NCBI RefSeq assembly: GCF_025642785.1 | Contig: NZ_JANZKU010000006.1 | Coordinates: 1-64,000 of the forward strand | Length of the DNA stretch: 64,000 nt | Reading direction: 5' to 3' | Source of the DNA: Pseudomonas sp. RIT-PI-AD | GTDB taxonomy: Bacteria; Pseudomonadota; Gammaproteobacteria; Pseudomonadales; Pseudomonadaceae | Shown here: piece by piece, positions 27,933 through 36,435 of the stretch | Numbering within the stretch: the first letter of the stretch is position 1 | Layout of the letters: each line of letters starts with the position of its first letter | The notes under the pieces: generated by a model | The model's input: the letters and a program-made list of their open reading frames with translations, nothing else | The model's database searches: none | Told to the model about the DNA's origin: nothing | Position numbers and translations under genes: made by a program

Positions 27933-28685
27933 ATGAACGAAGTATTCGCTTTTGGCCTGTCCGGCTACGCAGTCGTTTTCGCCACGCTGCTGTTCGCCTA
28001 CGTCATTTTCGGTATCGCCGGCTTCGGCACCGCGCTCGTCGCCAGCCCCGTCCTCGCCCTCTACGTACCCCTCGCCAAGATCGTTCCGCTGCTGGCGTTG
28101 ATGGACATGTGCGCGGCCCTGGTCAACGTCAGTCGCGACGGGCGCAAGGCCGACTGGCGCGAATTGCGCCGATTGGTGCCGCTGATGATCCTCGGCAGCC
28201 TGGTCGGCGCCGCCATCCTGCTCAAGACCCGCCCCGAGAGCCTGTTGCTGGCCCTGGGGCTGTTCGTCACCGGCTACGCCCTCTACTCGCTCAGCGGGCT
28301 TCGTCCGAATCGCCGCTTCTCCGCCGCGACTTCGGTTCCGTTCGGCTCCATAGGCGGTATTTTCAGCGCATTGTTCGGCAGCGGCGGATTCATCTACGCC
28401 ATCTATCTCAGCGGCCGCATCCAGGACAAGGAGTCGATGCGCATCACCCAGACCACCCTCATCGGCCTCAGTACCCTGACCCGCGTGGTGCTCTTCGCCC
28501 TGGCGGGGGTGTACCTGGACAGCGGCCTCCTGTGGCTGGCGCTGTTCCTCGCGCCGGGCATGTTGCTGGGCATCGCGCTGGGGCGCCGGATCACGCTGAA
28601 CATGTCCCGTGAGCAATTCCTCAAGGTGATCAACGTGGTGGTCCTGGGCTCGGGCGTGATGGTGTTGGTGCGTTATTTCTCCTGA
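27933..28685 (+). CDS. TauE/SafE family membrane carrier
   Basis: Inner-membrane protein of the sulfite exporter TauE/SafE family, 250 residues and about eight hydrophobic helices. The family repeats start with FAYVIFGIAGFGTALVASPVLALY and SIGGIFSALFGSGGFIYAIYLSGR. Members move organic or inorganic anions. Here it heads an operon of oxidative enzymes, so it may import a substrate or export a product. Its substrate is not known. Confidence 0.88.
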   Translation: MNEVFAFGLSGYAVVFATLLFAYVIFGIAGFGTALVASPVLALYVPLAKIVPLLALMDMCAALVNVSRDGRKADWRELRRLVPLMILGSLVGAAILLKTRPESLLLALGLFVTGYALYSLSGLRPNRRFSAATSVPFGSIGGIFSALFGSGGFIYAIYLSGRIQDKESMRITQTTLIGLSTLTRVVLFALAGVYLDSGLLWLALFLAPGMLLGIALGRRITLNMSREQFLKVINVVVLGSGVMVLVRYFS

Positions 28686-28719
28686 TCCACCCGTAACTAC
28701 AATAAAGCAGGGATGATTT

Positions 28720-30246
28720 ATGAACGACTTACCTCGCAATGAGATGATGACCGGCCGTGAATACCTGGAAAGTTTGAACGACGGACGCGAAGTTTATATT
28801 TATGGCGAGCGCGTGGCGGACGTCACTTCTCATCCCGCATTGCGTAATAGTGCGTATTCGGTATCGCGGTTATATGACGCGTTGCACGCGCCCGAGACTC
28901 AGGAGCTGATGACCTGCGTGGACCCCGACGGTTATCGCACTCACCGTTATTTCACTCCGGCGCGCTCGGCCGATGACTTGCTCAAGGCCCGCGACGCCAT
29001 CGCCCACTGGTCGCGCCTGTCCTATGGCTTCATGGGCCGCACGCCCGACTACAAGGCCGGCTTCACCGCCACCTTGCGTTCCGACCCGAACCTCTACGCG
29101 CCTTACCACGACAACGCGATGTCCTGGTACCAGAAGAGTGCGCGCAAGGTGCTGTTCCTCAACCACGTGCTGGTCAACCCGCCGGTGGGCAAGGCCCGGC
29201 AGATCGCCGACATGCGCGACATCTACCTGCACGTGGAGAAGGAGACCGACGCCGGGATCATCGTGCGCGGCGTGAAGATGGTGGCCACCAGCGCGGCCCT
29301 GTCCAACGCCACCTTCGTCGCGCAGAACAGCGCCACCCACTACCAGGCCGGCGCCGAGGAAGACTTCGCCCTGTGCTTCATCCTGCCGATGAACGCACCC
29401 AACCTGAAGATCATGTGCCGCCGCTCCTTTGAAGCGTCCGCCCTGAGCCCCTTCGATCACCCGCTGTCGAGCCGCTTCGACGAGAACGATTCGGTGCTGA
29501 TCTTCGACGGCGTGCTGGTGCCCTGGGAAAACGTGCTGATCTACCGCGACATCGAGCGCGCCCGCAGCTTCTATGCGGCCTCGGGCTTCCTCAACCGCTA
29601 TCCGTTGCAGTCGGGCACCCGCCTGGCGGTGAAGATGGACTTCATCTGCGGCCTGTTGGCCAAGGTGCTCGAGTCCAACGGCTCGGCCGAATTCCGCGGG
29701 ATCCGCACGCGCCTGGCGGACATCGTCGCGCTGCGCAACCTGATGTGGTCGCTGACCGAGAACCTCTGCCTGGACCCGCAGGTGCGCGGCGACGGCTCGG
29801 TGGTGCCGCGCCTCGAGGCGGCCGCCACCGTGCGTTATTTCGGCACGCAGATGATGAGTCAGCTCAAACCGGTGTTCAACACCATCCTCGGCGGCTCGCC
29901 GATCATGCAGGTGGCCAGCTGGCTGGACATGGAAAACCCCGAAGTCCGCCCGCTGATCGACTGCTATTACCAGGGCACCGACCAGAGCGCGGTGGACCGC
30001 ATGAAGCTGATCAAGCTGCTCTGGGATGCCCTCGGCAGCGAGTTCGCCGGCCGTCACGAACTCTACGAGCACAACTACGCCGGTAACAACGAGCAGGTAC
30101 GCCTGGACATGCTGCGCCATTGCGAGAGCGCCGGGGTACTGGCGCAGTGCACCGGCCTGGTGGACCAGTGCCTGGCCGACTACGACCTGCAGGGCTGGGC
30201 GAATCCGGGCTGGCGCTTCGAGCCGGGCCAATCGGAAACCCGCTGA
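28720..30246 (+). CDS. HpaB-family 4-hydroxyphenylacetate 3-monooxygenase-like flavoenzyme
   Basis: Large oxygenase component of a two-component, FADH2-using monooxygenase (class D). The 508 residues match the HpaB N and C domains along the whole chain: MTGREYLESLNDGREVYIYGERV at the start, HDNAMSWYQKSARKVLFLNHVLVNPP, DAGIIVRGVKMVATSAALSN (FAD site), FDGVLVPWENVLIYRD and a C-terminal GWRFEP. Known members ortho-hydroxylate phenols or N-/C-oxidise natural-product intermediates. They need a separate flavin reductase (HpaC). None is recognisable here except possibly the PaiB-like FMN protein at 35354. It is second in the operon, 34 bases after the carrier gene. Confidence 0.9.
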   Translation: MNDLPRNEMMTGREYLESLNDGREVYIYGERVADVTSHPALRNSAYSVSRLYDALHAPETQELMTCVDPDGYRTHRYFTPARSADDLLKARDAIAHWSRLSYGFMGRTPDYKAGFTATLRSDPNLYAPYHDNAMSWYQKSARKVLFLNHVLVNPPVGKARQIADMRDIYLHVEKETDAGIIVRGVKMVATSAALSNATFVAQNSATHYQAGAEEDFALCFILPMNAPNLKIMCRRSFEASALSPFDHPLSSRFDENDSVLIFDGVLVPWENVLIYRDIERARSFYAASGFLNRYPLQSGTRLAVKMDFICGLLAKVLESNGSAEFRGIRTRLADIVALRNLMWSLTENLCLDPQVRGDGSVVPRLEAAATVRYFGTQMMSQLKPVFNTILGGSPIMQVASWLDMENPEVRPLIDCYYQGTDQSAVDRMKLIKLLWDALGSEFAGRHELYEHNYAGNNEQVRLDMLRHCESAGVLAQCTGLVDQCLADYDLQGWANPGWRFEPGQSETR

Positions 30247-30318
30247 CGACGTCATCCCCGCAAGAGGACGGCGAACCCGCCGTCCCGTTGCCCTTTGCCT
30301 GAAGAATGGGAGAGACCG

Positions 30319-31368
30319 ATGTTATACAACGGTGAATGGAATCGTGACGCGCTCGACTACCGGGCGTTGGTCAATCAGTGGCACGTCGTGGCCTCCAGCG
30401 AGGAGGTCGAACCCACTCAGCCCAAGGCGGTCCGCTTGCTGGGCGAGGACCTGGTGCTCTGGCGCGATGGCCAGGGCCGCATCCAGGCCTGGAAGGACTA
30501 CTGCGGTCACCGCGGCGCGCGGCTGTCGCTCGGCTGCGTGAAGAAGGGCGAGATCGAATGCCCCTACCACGGCTGGCGCTACGACGCCGAGGGCGAGTGC
30601 ACCCTGGTGCCGGCGCATCCCGATCGCGCCCGGCCTTCGTCGAAGCGGTTGATCTTCAAGCACTACGCCGAAGAGCGCTACGGGCTGATCTGGGTCAGCC
30701 TGGAGGCGCCGCAGCGGCCGATCCCGCACTTGCCGCAATGGGACGACGGCAGCTATCGCAAGGTGCACGCGGGGCCCTACCGCTACAAGGCGAATGCCCT
30801 GCGCGCCCTGGAAAACTTCATCGACGCCTCGCACTTCCCCTTCGTCCACGCCAACCTCAACGGCCTGCCGGACGCCCCCGAGCCGCTGCCGAAATACCGG
30901 GTCGAGGAGAACGAGCGCGGCCTGCATTCCTCGGAAATCTGCGTGTTCCAGCCCTACGGCGATCACCGCGGCATTCCGGTCAACGCGCGCTACACCTACT
31001 CGGTGCTGAACCCCACCACCGCCTACTTCAAGAAGAAGACCGGCGAGACCGAGCGCTTCTGCACCTTCTTCAATGCCACCCCGGTGGACGAAGCCGAATG
31101 CGTGATCTGGCTGATCGTGGCGATCAACTTCGGTCCGGAGCTGACCCTGGAGCAGATTCTGTCGCGGCAGAACCTGGTGTTCGAGCAGGACCGGCACATC
31201 GTCGAATCCCAGCGCCCGGCGCGCCTGCCCCTCGATCCCAAGGCGGAAATGCACGTGAGCAGCGACCGCATGGGCTTCGAGTACCGCCGCTGGTTGCGCA
31301 CCCTGGGCGAGGAACGGCAGCGCCAGGACCTGGCCGGCCTCGATTCGATCCGCACGCTATCCCTGTAG
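30319..31368 (+). CDS. Rieske non-heme iron oxygenase (alpha subunit)
   Basis: Oxygenase with an N-terminal Rieske [2Fe-2S] domain (Cys62, His64, Cys81, His84 in CGHRGA and CPYHGW) and a C-terminal mononuclear iron domain (Asn166, Asp169, His172, His177 in ENFIDASHFPFVH). The 349 residues fit the single-component class of the vanillate O-demethylase / aminopyrrolnitrin-oxygenase type rather than two-subunit dioxygenases. The start at 30319 has GGGAGAG before it. No ferredoxin or reductase partner is encoded nearby, so it must borrow electrons. The substrate is unknown; O-/N-demethylation, hydroxylation and amine oxidation are all known in the class. Confidence 0.9.
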   Translation: MLYNGEWNRDALDYRALVNQWHVVASSEEVEPTQPKAVRLLGEDLVLWRDGQGRIQAWKDYCGHRGARLSLGCVKKGEIECPYHGWRYDAEGECTLVPAHPDRARPSSKRLIFKHYAEERYGLIWVSLEAPQRPIPHLPQWDDGSYRKVHAGPYRYKANALRALENFIDASHFPFVHANLNGLPDAPEPLPKYRVEENERGLHSSEICVFQPYGDHRGIPVNARYTYSVLNPTTAYFKKKTGETERFCTFFNATPVDEAECVIWLIVAINFGPELTLEQILSRQNLVFEQDRHIVESQRPARLPLDPKAEMHVSSDRMGFEYRRWLRTLGEERQRQDLAGLDSIRTLSL

Positions 31369-31383
31369 CCAGGAAGGTAAACG

Positions 31384-32760
31384 ATGAACAGCGAGAAGTT
31401 CGAGTATCTCAATCGGCGGGAATCCAACGCGCGTACCTATTCGCGGAACGTCCAGCGGGTTCTCAACTGGGGCTCCCTGGCCCAGGTCCGGGACGACGAG
31501 GGGCGCCATTACATCGACTGCCTGGCCTGCGCCGGTGCGCTGCCCCTGGGGCACAACCACCCGTTCGTCCAGCGCCAGGTGATCGATTTCCTCCAATCCG
31601 GCCAGTTGCAGCAGGCGCTGGACCTAGCGACCCCGGCCAAGCTGCGTTTCATGGAGGCGCTGTTCGCGATCCTCCCGGAGAACCTGGCCGCCCAGGCCAA
31701 GGTGCAGTTCTGCGGCCCTTCCGGCGCCGACGCGGTGGAGGCGGCGCTGAAGCTGTTCAAGACCGCCACCGGGCGGCGCCCGGTCGTGGTGTTCCAGGGC
31801 GCCTATCACGGCATGACCCACGCGACCCTGGGCATGATGGGCAACCTGGCGCCGAAACAGGCCATCAGCGGCATGCCCGCCGAGGTGCATTTCCTGCCCT
31901 ATCCCTATACCTACCGCAGCCCCTTCGGCGCCCAGGTAGATGCCCGCGAAACCGAGCGGCTCAGCCTGGCTTGCCTGGAAAACCTGCTGAGCGACCCGGA
32001 AAGCGGGGTGAACAAGCCGGCGATGCTGCTGGTGGAGCCGATCCAGGGCGAGGGCGGCTGCATACCCGCCAGCGACGAGTGGCTGCGCGGCGTGCGGGAA
32101 ATCACCGCGCGCCATGGCGTGCCCATGGTGCTCGACGAAGTGCAGAGCGGCATCGGCCGCAGCGGCGACATGTTCGCCTTCGAACGTGCCGGCATCCTTC
32201 CGGACGCGGTCCTGCTGTCCAAGGCCATCGGCGGCGGCTACCCGCTGTCCCTGCTGGTCTACCGCGAGGAATACGACCGCTGGCAGCCCGGCGCCCACGC
32301 CGGCACCTTCCGCGGCAACCAGATCGCCCTGGTCAGCGGCGCGGCGACCCTGGAGTTCATGCGCCAGGAAAACCTGCTGGAGCAGGTGCGGCGCAAGGGC
32401 GAACGCCTGCGCCAGGGCTTGCTCGACCTGCAACGGCGCTTCCGCTGCATCGGCGACGTGCGCGGCCGGGGCCTGATGCTGGGCATGGAACTGATCGAGC
32501 CGGACGGCCCGCGCGACGCCCTGGGCCATCTCCCGGCGGCCGGCGACCTGGCCCGGGCGATCAAGAAAAGCTGCCTGAACGAAGGGCTGATCATCGAGAG
32601 CGGTGGCCGCCAGGGCGCCGTGCTGCGCTTCCTGCCGCCCCTGGTGATCACCGACGCCGAAATCGACGCGGTGGTCGAACGCCTGGGCAACGCCATCGCC
32701 TGCCACCAGCCGGCGTTGCGTGCCGTGTCGCGGGTCGCGGCCGGGGAGATGCCCGCATGA
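31384..32760 (+). CDS. Diaminobutyrate-2-oxoglutarate-type class III aminotransferase
   Basis: PLP-dependent aminotransferase, 458 residues. Seen: VQFCGPSGADAVEAALKL (phosphate site), VFQGAYHGMTHATLG, LLVEPIQGEGGCIPA, VLDEVQSGIGRSGDMFAFE and the PLP Lys in VLLSKAIGGGYPLSLLVY. It is closest in character to DABA aminotransferases (PvdH/RhbA/EctB), which interconvert aspartate semialdehyde and 2,4-diaminobutyrate. It overlaps the next gene, an N-hydroxylase, by 4 bases. In rhizobactin-type siderophore loci a DABA aminotransferase also pairs with an N-hydroxylase, but the decarboxylase and NIS synthetases of those loci are absent here. Confidence 0.9.
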   Translation: MNSEKFEYLNRRESNARTYSRNVQRVLNWGSLAQVRDDEGRHYIDCLACAGALPLGHNHPFVQRQVIDFLQSGQLQQALDLATPAKLRFMEALFAILPENLAAQAKVQFCGPSGADAVEAALKLFKTATGRRPVVVFQGAYHGMTHATLGMMGNLAPKQAISGMPAEVHFLPYPYTYRSPFGAQVDARETERLSLACLENLLSDPESGVNKPAMLLVEPIQGEGGCIPASDEWLRGVREITARHGVPMVLDEVQSGIGRSGDMFAFERAGILPDAVLLSKAIGGGYPLSLLVYREEYDRWQPGAHAGTFRGNQIALVSGAATLEFMRQENLLEQVRRKGERLRQGLLDLQRRFRCIGDVRGRGLMLGMELIEPDGPRDALGHLPAAGDLARAIKKSCLNEGLIIESGGRQGAVLRFLPPLVITDAEIDAVVERLGNAIACHQPALRAVSRVAAGEMPA

Positions 32761-34061
32761 AACCGACACCTTTGCTGGATGTGCTGGGGGTCGGCTTCGG
32801 CCCCGCCAACATCGCCCTGGCCATCGCCCTGGAGGAACTCGCGCCGGAATTGAGCGTGCGCTTCATCGAGCGGCGCGACGGTCCCCATTGGCAACCGGGG
32901 ATGCTGTTGCCCGGCTCGGATATCCAGAATCACCCGCTGCGCGACCTGGTGACCCCGCGCAACCCGCGCAGCCGCTACAGCTTCACCAACTTCCTGTTCG
33001 AGAATAAGCGCCTCTACGAACACCTGAACCTGCCGCTGCACTACCCCTTGCGGCTGGAGTACGCGCAGTACGTCAAATGGGTCGCGCAGTTCTTCGCCGG
33101 CCAGGTCGACTATCACAGCGAAGCCAGCGCGATCGAGGCGGTGGAGGCCGGTGTCGACGCGCCGGTGGCGCACTACCGGGTACGCACCGCCGATGGCCGG
33201 CTCTACCGCGCCCGCAGCCTGGTGTTCGCGCCGGGCCGGACGCCGCACGTTCCGACGCCCTTCGCGGCTATCCGCGACCCCCGAGTGCAGCACCTGAACC
33301 ATTACCTGCCAAGCCTGGCCAAGACCCTGGAGGATGGCGGGGAACGCCGCGTGGCGGTGATCGGCGGCAGCCAGAGCGCGGTGGAGATCCTGCTGCATGC
33401 CAGCGAGCAGGCGGGCGTGGCCAAGCTGGTCGGCTATACGCGTAACTTCGGTTATCGGCAGAAGGACACCAGCCCGTTCTCCGACGAGGTGTATTTCCCG
33501 GGATTCGTCGACGCCTTCCACGGCGCCAGCGAAGAGAACAAGGCGCGGCTGCGCCGCGAACTGGTCTACACCAACTACTCCGCCTCCGACATCGACGTGC
33601 TCAACCAGCTCTATGTCCGGCGCTACGAGGAAGGGCTGCGCCAGCAGCAGCGGATCGAGCTGCGCACCTGCCAGGAAATCCTCGACTGCCGTCCGGAGGA
33701 GGCCGGGATCGAGCTGCATAGCCGGCATTTCCTGACCGGCGAGGTGAGTTGCGAGCGCTACGACCTGGTGATCCTCGCCACCGGCTTCCTCGACCTGGGC
33801 AACGGCGAGCGCCAGGAGCCCTGGCCGCCGCTGCTGGCGCCGCTAGCGGCGCGCCTCGGCGACTTGCCCCTGAGCATCGCCCGCGACTATCGGGTCGAGC
33901 TGGGCAGCGCCGCGCCGGTCTATTTCAATGGCCTCTGCGAGTCGAGCCACGGCATGGGCGATGCCGGCTCGTTCAGCCTGTTGGCGCTGCGTTCGCAGCA
34001 CATCGTCGACTCCCTGGTGCAACAGGTGACGCACAAGCTCGAGTGCCCGCGTTATGCCTGA
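32757..34061 (+). CDS. L-lysine/L-ornithine N-hydroxylase family monooxygenase
   Basis: FAD/NADPH-dependent N-hydroxylating monooxygenase of the IucD/PvdA/RhbE family, 434 residues from the ATG at 32757. FAD motif VLGVGFGPANIALAIA, substrate/FAD loop MLLPGSDIQNHPLRDLVTPRNPRSRYSFTNFL, NADPH motif VAVIGGSQSAVEIL and the C-terminal ATGFLDLG segment are all intact, so it is probably active. These enzymes hydroxylate a terminal side-chain amine of a diamino acid or diamine, with further oxidation possible. ATGA overlap with the aminotransferase and 8-base overlap with the next gene imply a coupled operon. Confidence 0.92.
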   Translation: MKPTPLLDVLGVGFGPANIALAIALEELAPELSVRFIERRDGPHWQPGMLLPGSDIQNHPLRDLVTPRNPRSRYSFTNFLFENKRLYEHLNLPLHYPLRLEYAQYVKWVAQFFAGQVDYHSEASAIEAVEAGVDAPVAHYRVRTADGRLYRARSLVFAPGRTPHVPTPFAAIRDPRVQHLNHYLPSLAKTLEDGGERRVAVIGGSQSAVEILLHASEQAGVAKLVGYTRNFGYRQKDTSPFSDEVYFPGFVDAFHGASEENKARLRRELVYTNYSASDIDVLNQLYVRRYEEGLRQQQRIELRTCQEILDCRPEEAGIELHSRHFLTGEVSCERYDLVILATGFLDLGNGERQEPWPPLLAPLAARLGDLPLSIARDYRVELGSAAPVYFNGLCESSHGMGDAGSFSLLALRSQHIVDSLVQQVTHKLECPRYA

Positions 34062-35340
34062 GGCGGGGTTGAAAGAGTGGCTCGCGGCTCTGTCGATCTG
34101 GCAACTGCAGGCCACGGAGCGGCCCTTGCGGGTGCCCGCGCTGCCGGCACACAGCGACCTGCTGATCGTCGGCGCCGGCCTCGGCGGCCTGTCGGCCGCC
34201 CTGCACGGGCTCGACGCCGGCTGCTCGGTCACCCTGCTGGAGGCGCGCCACGTCGGCGCCGGCGCCAGCGGGCGTAATTCCGGGTTCGTCGTGCCGGCGC
34301 CGTCGCGGCATACCCCCGACAGCCTGGCGCGGCATCTGGGCGAGGCCGCCGGCCCGTTCGCCCGTGGCCTGCAACAGGCCAGCGAGCGCCTGCTGGCCCT
34401 GCCCGGAGCCTCGCCGCTGCGCGGCTGGATGCAACCCTGGGACTCGCCCTACGACCCGCGCGCCCTGGACACCCTGGCGCGGGACTGGTGCCGGTTGGGC
34501 GTCGAGGTGGAGGTCGCCGACCGGCAGCGGCTGCACCGCGAGCTGGGCACCGAGTGCTATGCCGGCGGGCTGTGCTTCGAGCAGGGTGGGCAGGTCGATC
34601 CCTATGCCCTGGTGCAAGCCATGGCGGCGCGCGTCGAGACCGCCGGCGGAGTGGTGCGGGAAGGCTGTGCGGTCCTGGACATCCGCGCCGAAGGGGCGGG
34701 CTACCGCGTGCGCACGGCCCAAGGCGATGTCCATGCCTCGCGGGTGTTGGTGGCCGGCAACGCCTACGGGACCGATGCCAGCGCCGGTACCCGGCGTTCC
34801 ATCAGCCCCCTGGCGCTGGTCCTGGCGACCTTCCGCATGCCGGCGCAGGCGCCTGGCGACGCGCGCATGCCATTCTCGGATAACCGCAAGGACATGTGGT
34901 TCTTCCGCACGCTGCCCGGTCAGCGGTTGCTGACCGGTTGCTTCGCCTTGCCCGCGCTGCGCGGGCGCCGCCAGTGCGAGGCCTTGCTGGGCCAGCGCAT
35001 CCGCCATCTATACGGCGTCGAGCCGGACGCGCTCGAACACCTCTGGGCGGGCTGGGTCGGCCTGACCTTGAACGGCCTGCCGCGGGTGGATGTCCGCGGC
35101 GAGCGGCTGATCCACTGGAGCGGTTGCAATGGTCGCGGGTTGGCCCTGTCGAGCCTGATGGGGCGCCTGCTGGTGGAGCGCCTGCTCGATGGCCCGGCCC
35201 TGGGGCTGCCGCCCAGCGCACGCGAGCCCTGGCAGGGCACCGCCCTGTTGGGCTGGCTCGGGCGCCTGGCGATCGCCTTGGACCGCCGCCGGCGCCGCCG
35301 CGGCCTGGCGCCGGCCGTCACTCCCACTTTCGTTCGCTGA
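34054..35340 (+). CDS. DAO-family FAD-dependent amine/amino-acid oxidoreductase
   Basis: Flavoprotein of the D-amino-acid-oxidase (DAO) fold, 428 residues. The Rossmann FAD motif is SDLLIVGAGLGGLSAALHGLDAG, followed by GAGASGRNSGFV, which is characteristic of PuuB/glycine-oxidase relatives. The C-terminal flavin-contact segment is AGWVGLTLNGLPRVDVRGERLIHWSGCNGRGLALSSLMG. Likely substrate is a primary or secondary amine or a gamma-amino compound; this is inference. The start lies inside the stop region of the N-hydroxylase gene. Confidence 0.86.
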   Translation: MPEAGLKEWLAALSIWQLQATERPLRVPALPAHSDLLIVGAGLGGLSAALHGLDAGCSVTLLEARHVGAGASGRNSGFVVPAPSRHTPDSLARHLGEAAGPFARGLQQASERLLALPGASPLRGWMQPWDSPYDPRALDTLARDWCRLGVEVEVADRQRLHRELGTECYAGGLCFEQGGQVDPYALVQAMAARVETAGGVVREGCAVLDIRAEGAGYRVRTAQGDVHASRVLVAGNAYGTDASAGTRRSISPLALVLATFRMPAQAPGDARMPFSDNRKDMWFFRTLPGQRLLTGCFALPALRGRRQCEALLGQRIRHLYGVEPDALEHLWAGWVGLTLNGLPRVDVRGERLIHWSGCNGRGLALSSLMGRLLVERLLDGPALGLPPSAREPWQGTALLGWLGRLAIALDRRRRRRGLAPAVTPTFVR

Positions 35341-35353
35341 GAGTTCTCTCCCC

Positions 35354-35983
35354 ATGAATCACTGCCCCTTCCATTACAGCGACTACCGCTGCACGCGCCG
35401 GGATCTGATCGACCGTTTCATCGATGCCTTCCCGCTGGCGCTGATCACCTCTTACGTCGAGGGGCGCTACCACAGCAGCCATATCCCCCTGCTGCGCAAC
35501 CCGGACGGCACCCTCTACGGCCACGTGGACCGGCGCAATCCGCAGTTCGAGGCGGGCGCCGGTTTCGATGCGCACATCGTGTTCGTCGGACCGTCGAGCT
35601 ACATCCCGCCGGAGGCCTACCGGCACCGGCAACTGCCCACCTGGAATTACCTGGCGGTGCACCTGGACGCGCGAGTCGAGGTGATCGACAGCGGGCCCGA
35701 GGTCCTGACCATCCTGCAGCGCACTGCCGAGCAGCTGGCGCACTGCGGCTCGACGTTCCAGGTGGAGGAGGAAGACCCGCGGGTGGTCGCCAACCTGCCG
35801 CACATCCTCGGGCTGACGATCACCCCGTCGAGCATCGAGGGGCGCTTCAAGCTGTCCCAGGACAAGCGCAGCGAAGACAGCGCCTCGGCCCTCGACTGGC
35901 TCCTCGACAAGCGGCGCGACGATCTCCGCGACCTGCTGGAGCTGCTAAAGGATTTCACCGCCCCGTCCTCCGTCACCCCATAG
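35354..35983 (+). CDS. PaiB-like FMN-binding protein
   Basis: 209-residue protein of the family annotated as FMN-binding negative transcriptional regulator (PaiB). It contains ALITSYVEGRYHSSHIPLL, YGHVDRRNPQ, IVFVGPSSYIPPEAY and TWNYLAVHLDARVEVID, all characteristic of this flavin-reductase-like split barrel. PaiB was named from Bacillus sporulation genetics; biochemical activity of most members is unknown. Inside an operon with a reductase-less HpaB enzyme, a flavin-handling or heme/flavin-oxidoreductase role is as plausible as regulation. Not a canonical HpaC. Confidence 0.85.
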   Translation: MNHCPFHYSDYRCTRRDLIDRFIDAFPLALITSYVEGRYHSSHIPLLRNPDGTLYGHVDRRNPQFEAGAGFDAHIVFVGPSSYIPPEAYRHRQLPTWNYLAVHLDARVEVIDSGPEVLTILQRTAEQLAHCGSTFQVEEEDPRVVANLPHILGLTITPSSIEGRFKLSQDKRSEDSASALDWLLDKRRDDLRDLLELLKDFTAPSSVTP

Positions 35984-35993
35984 GGAAGCCCCA

Positions 35994-36383
35994 ATGCCCA
36001 TCGTTCGTATCGAGGAGTCCGGCCCGCGCGAGCCGGAGCAGAAGCGCGCCATCGTCGAAACCGTCTATGCCGCCCTGAAGGAGGTGTTCGGCGTCAGCGA
36101 CGAGGAACTCCAGGCCCGCTACCAGAGCTTCGCCGCCGAGGACTTCCGCGCACCGGGAGACCGCGAGCATTACCTGCACGTGCACATCACCCTGTTCCAG
36201 GGGCGTACCCTGCCCACCAAGCGCAGGCTCTACCGGGTGCTCAGCGAGCGCCTGTCCCGACAGTTGGGCGTGCCGACCACCGCCATCCTGGTGCTGCTGG
36301 ACGAGCATCCCGCGGAAAACTGGGGCATGCGCGGCGGTATCGCGGCCTGCGATATCGATTTCGGTTATTCGGTGCAGGTGTAG
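35994..36383 (+). CDS. Tautomerase superfamily protein (4-OT/MSAD-like)
   Basis: 129-residue single-gene member of the tautomerase superfamily. The mature chain starts with Pro (MPIVRIEESG), the catalytic base or acid of the family. The C-terminal half has VPTTAILVLLDEHPAENWGMRGG, matching the conserved ENW-G turn. The length fits the fused-type MSAD/cis-CaaD-like group rather than the 60-residue 4-OT. Expected reactions are keto-enol tautomerisation, decarboxylation or hydration of a 2-oxo acid. It is the last gene of the plus-strand operon. Confidence 0.87.
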   Translation: MPIVRIEESGPREPEQKRAIVETVYAALKEVFGVSDEELQARYQSFAAEDFRAPGDREHYLHVHITLFQGRTLPTKRRLYRVLSERLSRQLGVPTTAILVLLDEHPAENWGMRGGIAACDIDFGYSVQV

Positions 36384-36403
36384 CACCGGCGACGCGAGAG
36401 ACA

Positions 36404-36429
36404 GGCGCCGCCGAACGAGCGGCGGCGCC
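36404..36429. terminator. Hairpin between convergent operons
   Basis: Perfect 9-base stem GGCGCCGCC / GGCGGCGCC with an 8-base loop, in the 52 bases between the convergent tautomerase and MFS stop codons. There is no T-run, so termination efficiency is uncertain. Confidence 0.5.
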
Positions 36430-36435
36430 CGGCGT

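Noticed and set aside
30378-32756. Long plus-strand frame upstream of the N-hydroxylase, which would make an over 1200-residue fusion
   Set aside because: It overlaps the Rieske and aminotransferase genes in another frame. The real N-hydroxylase starts at 32757 with the family N-terminus; the upstream part is Arg/Pro/Gly-rich shadow sequence.
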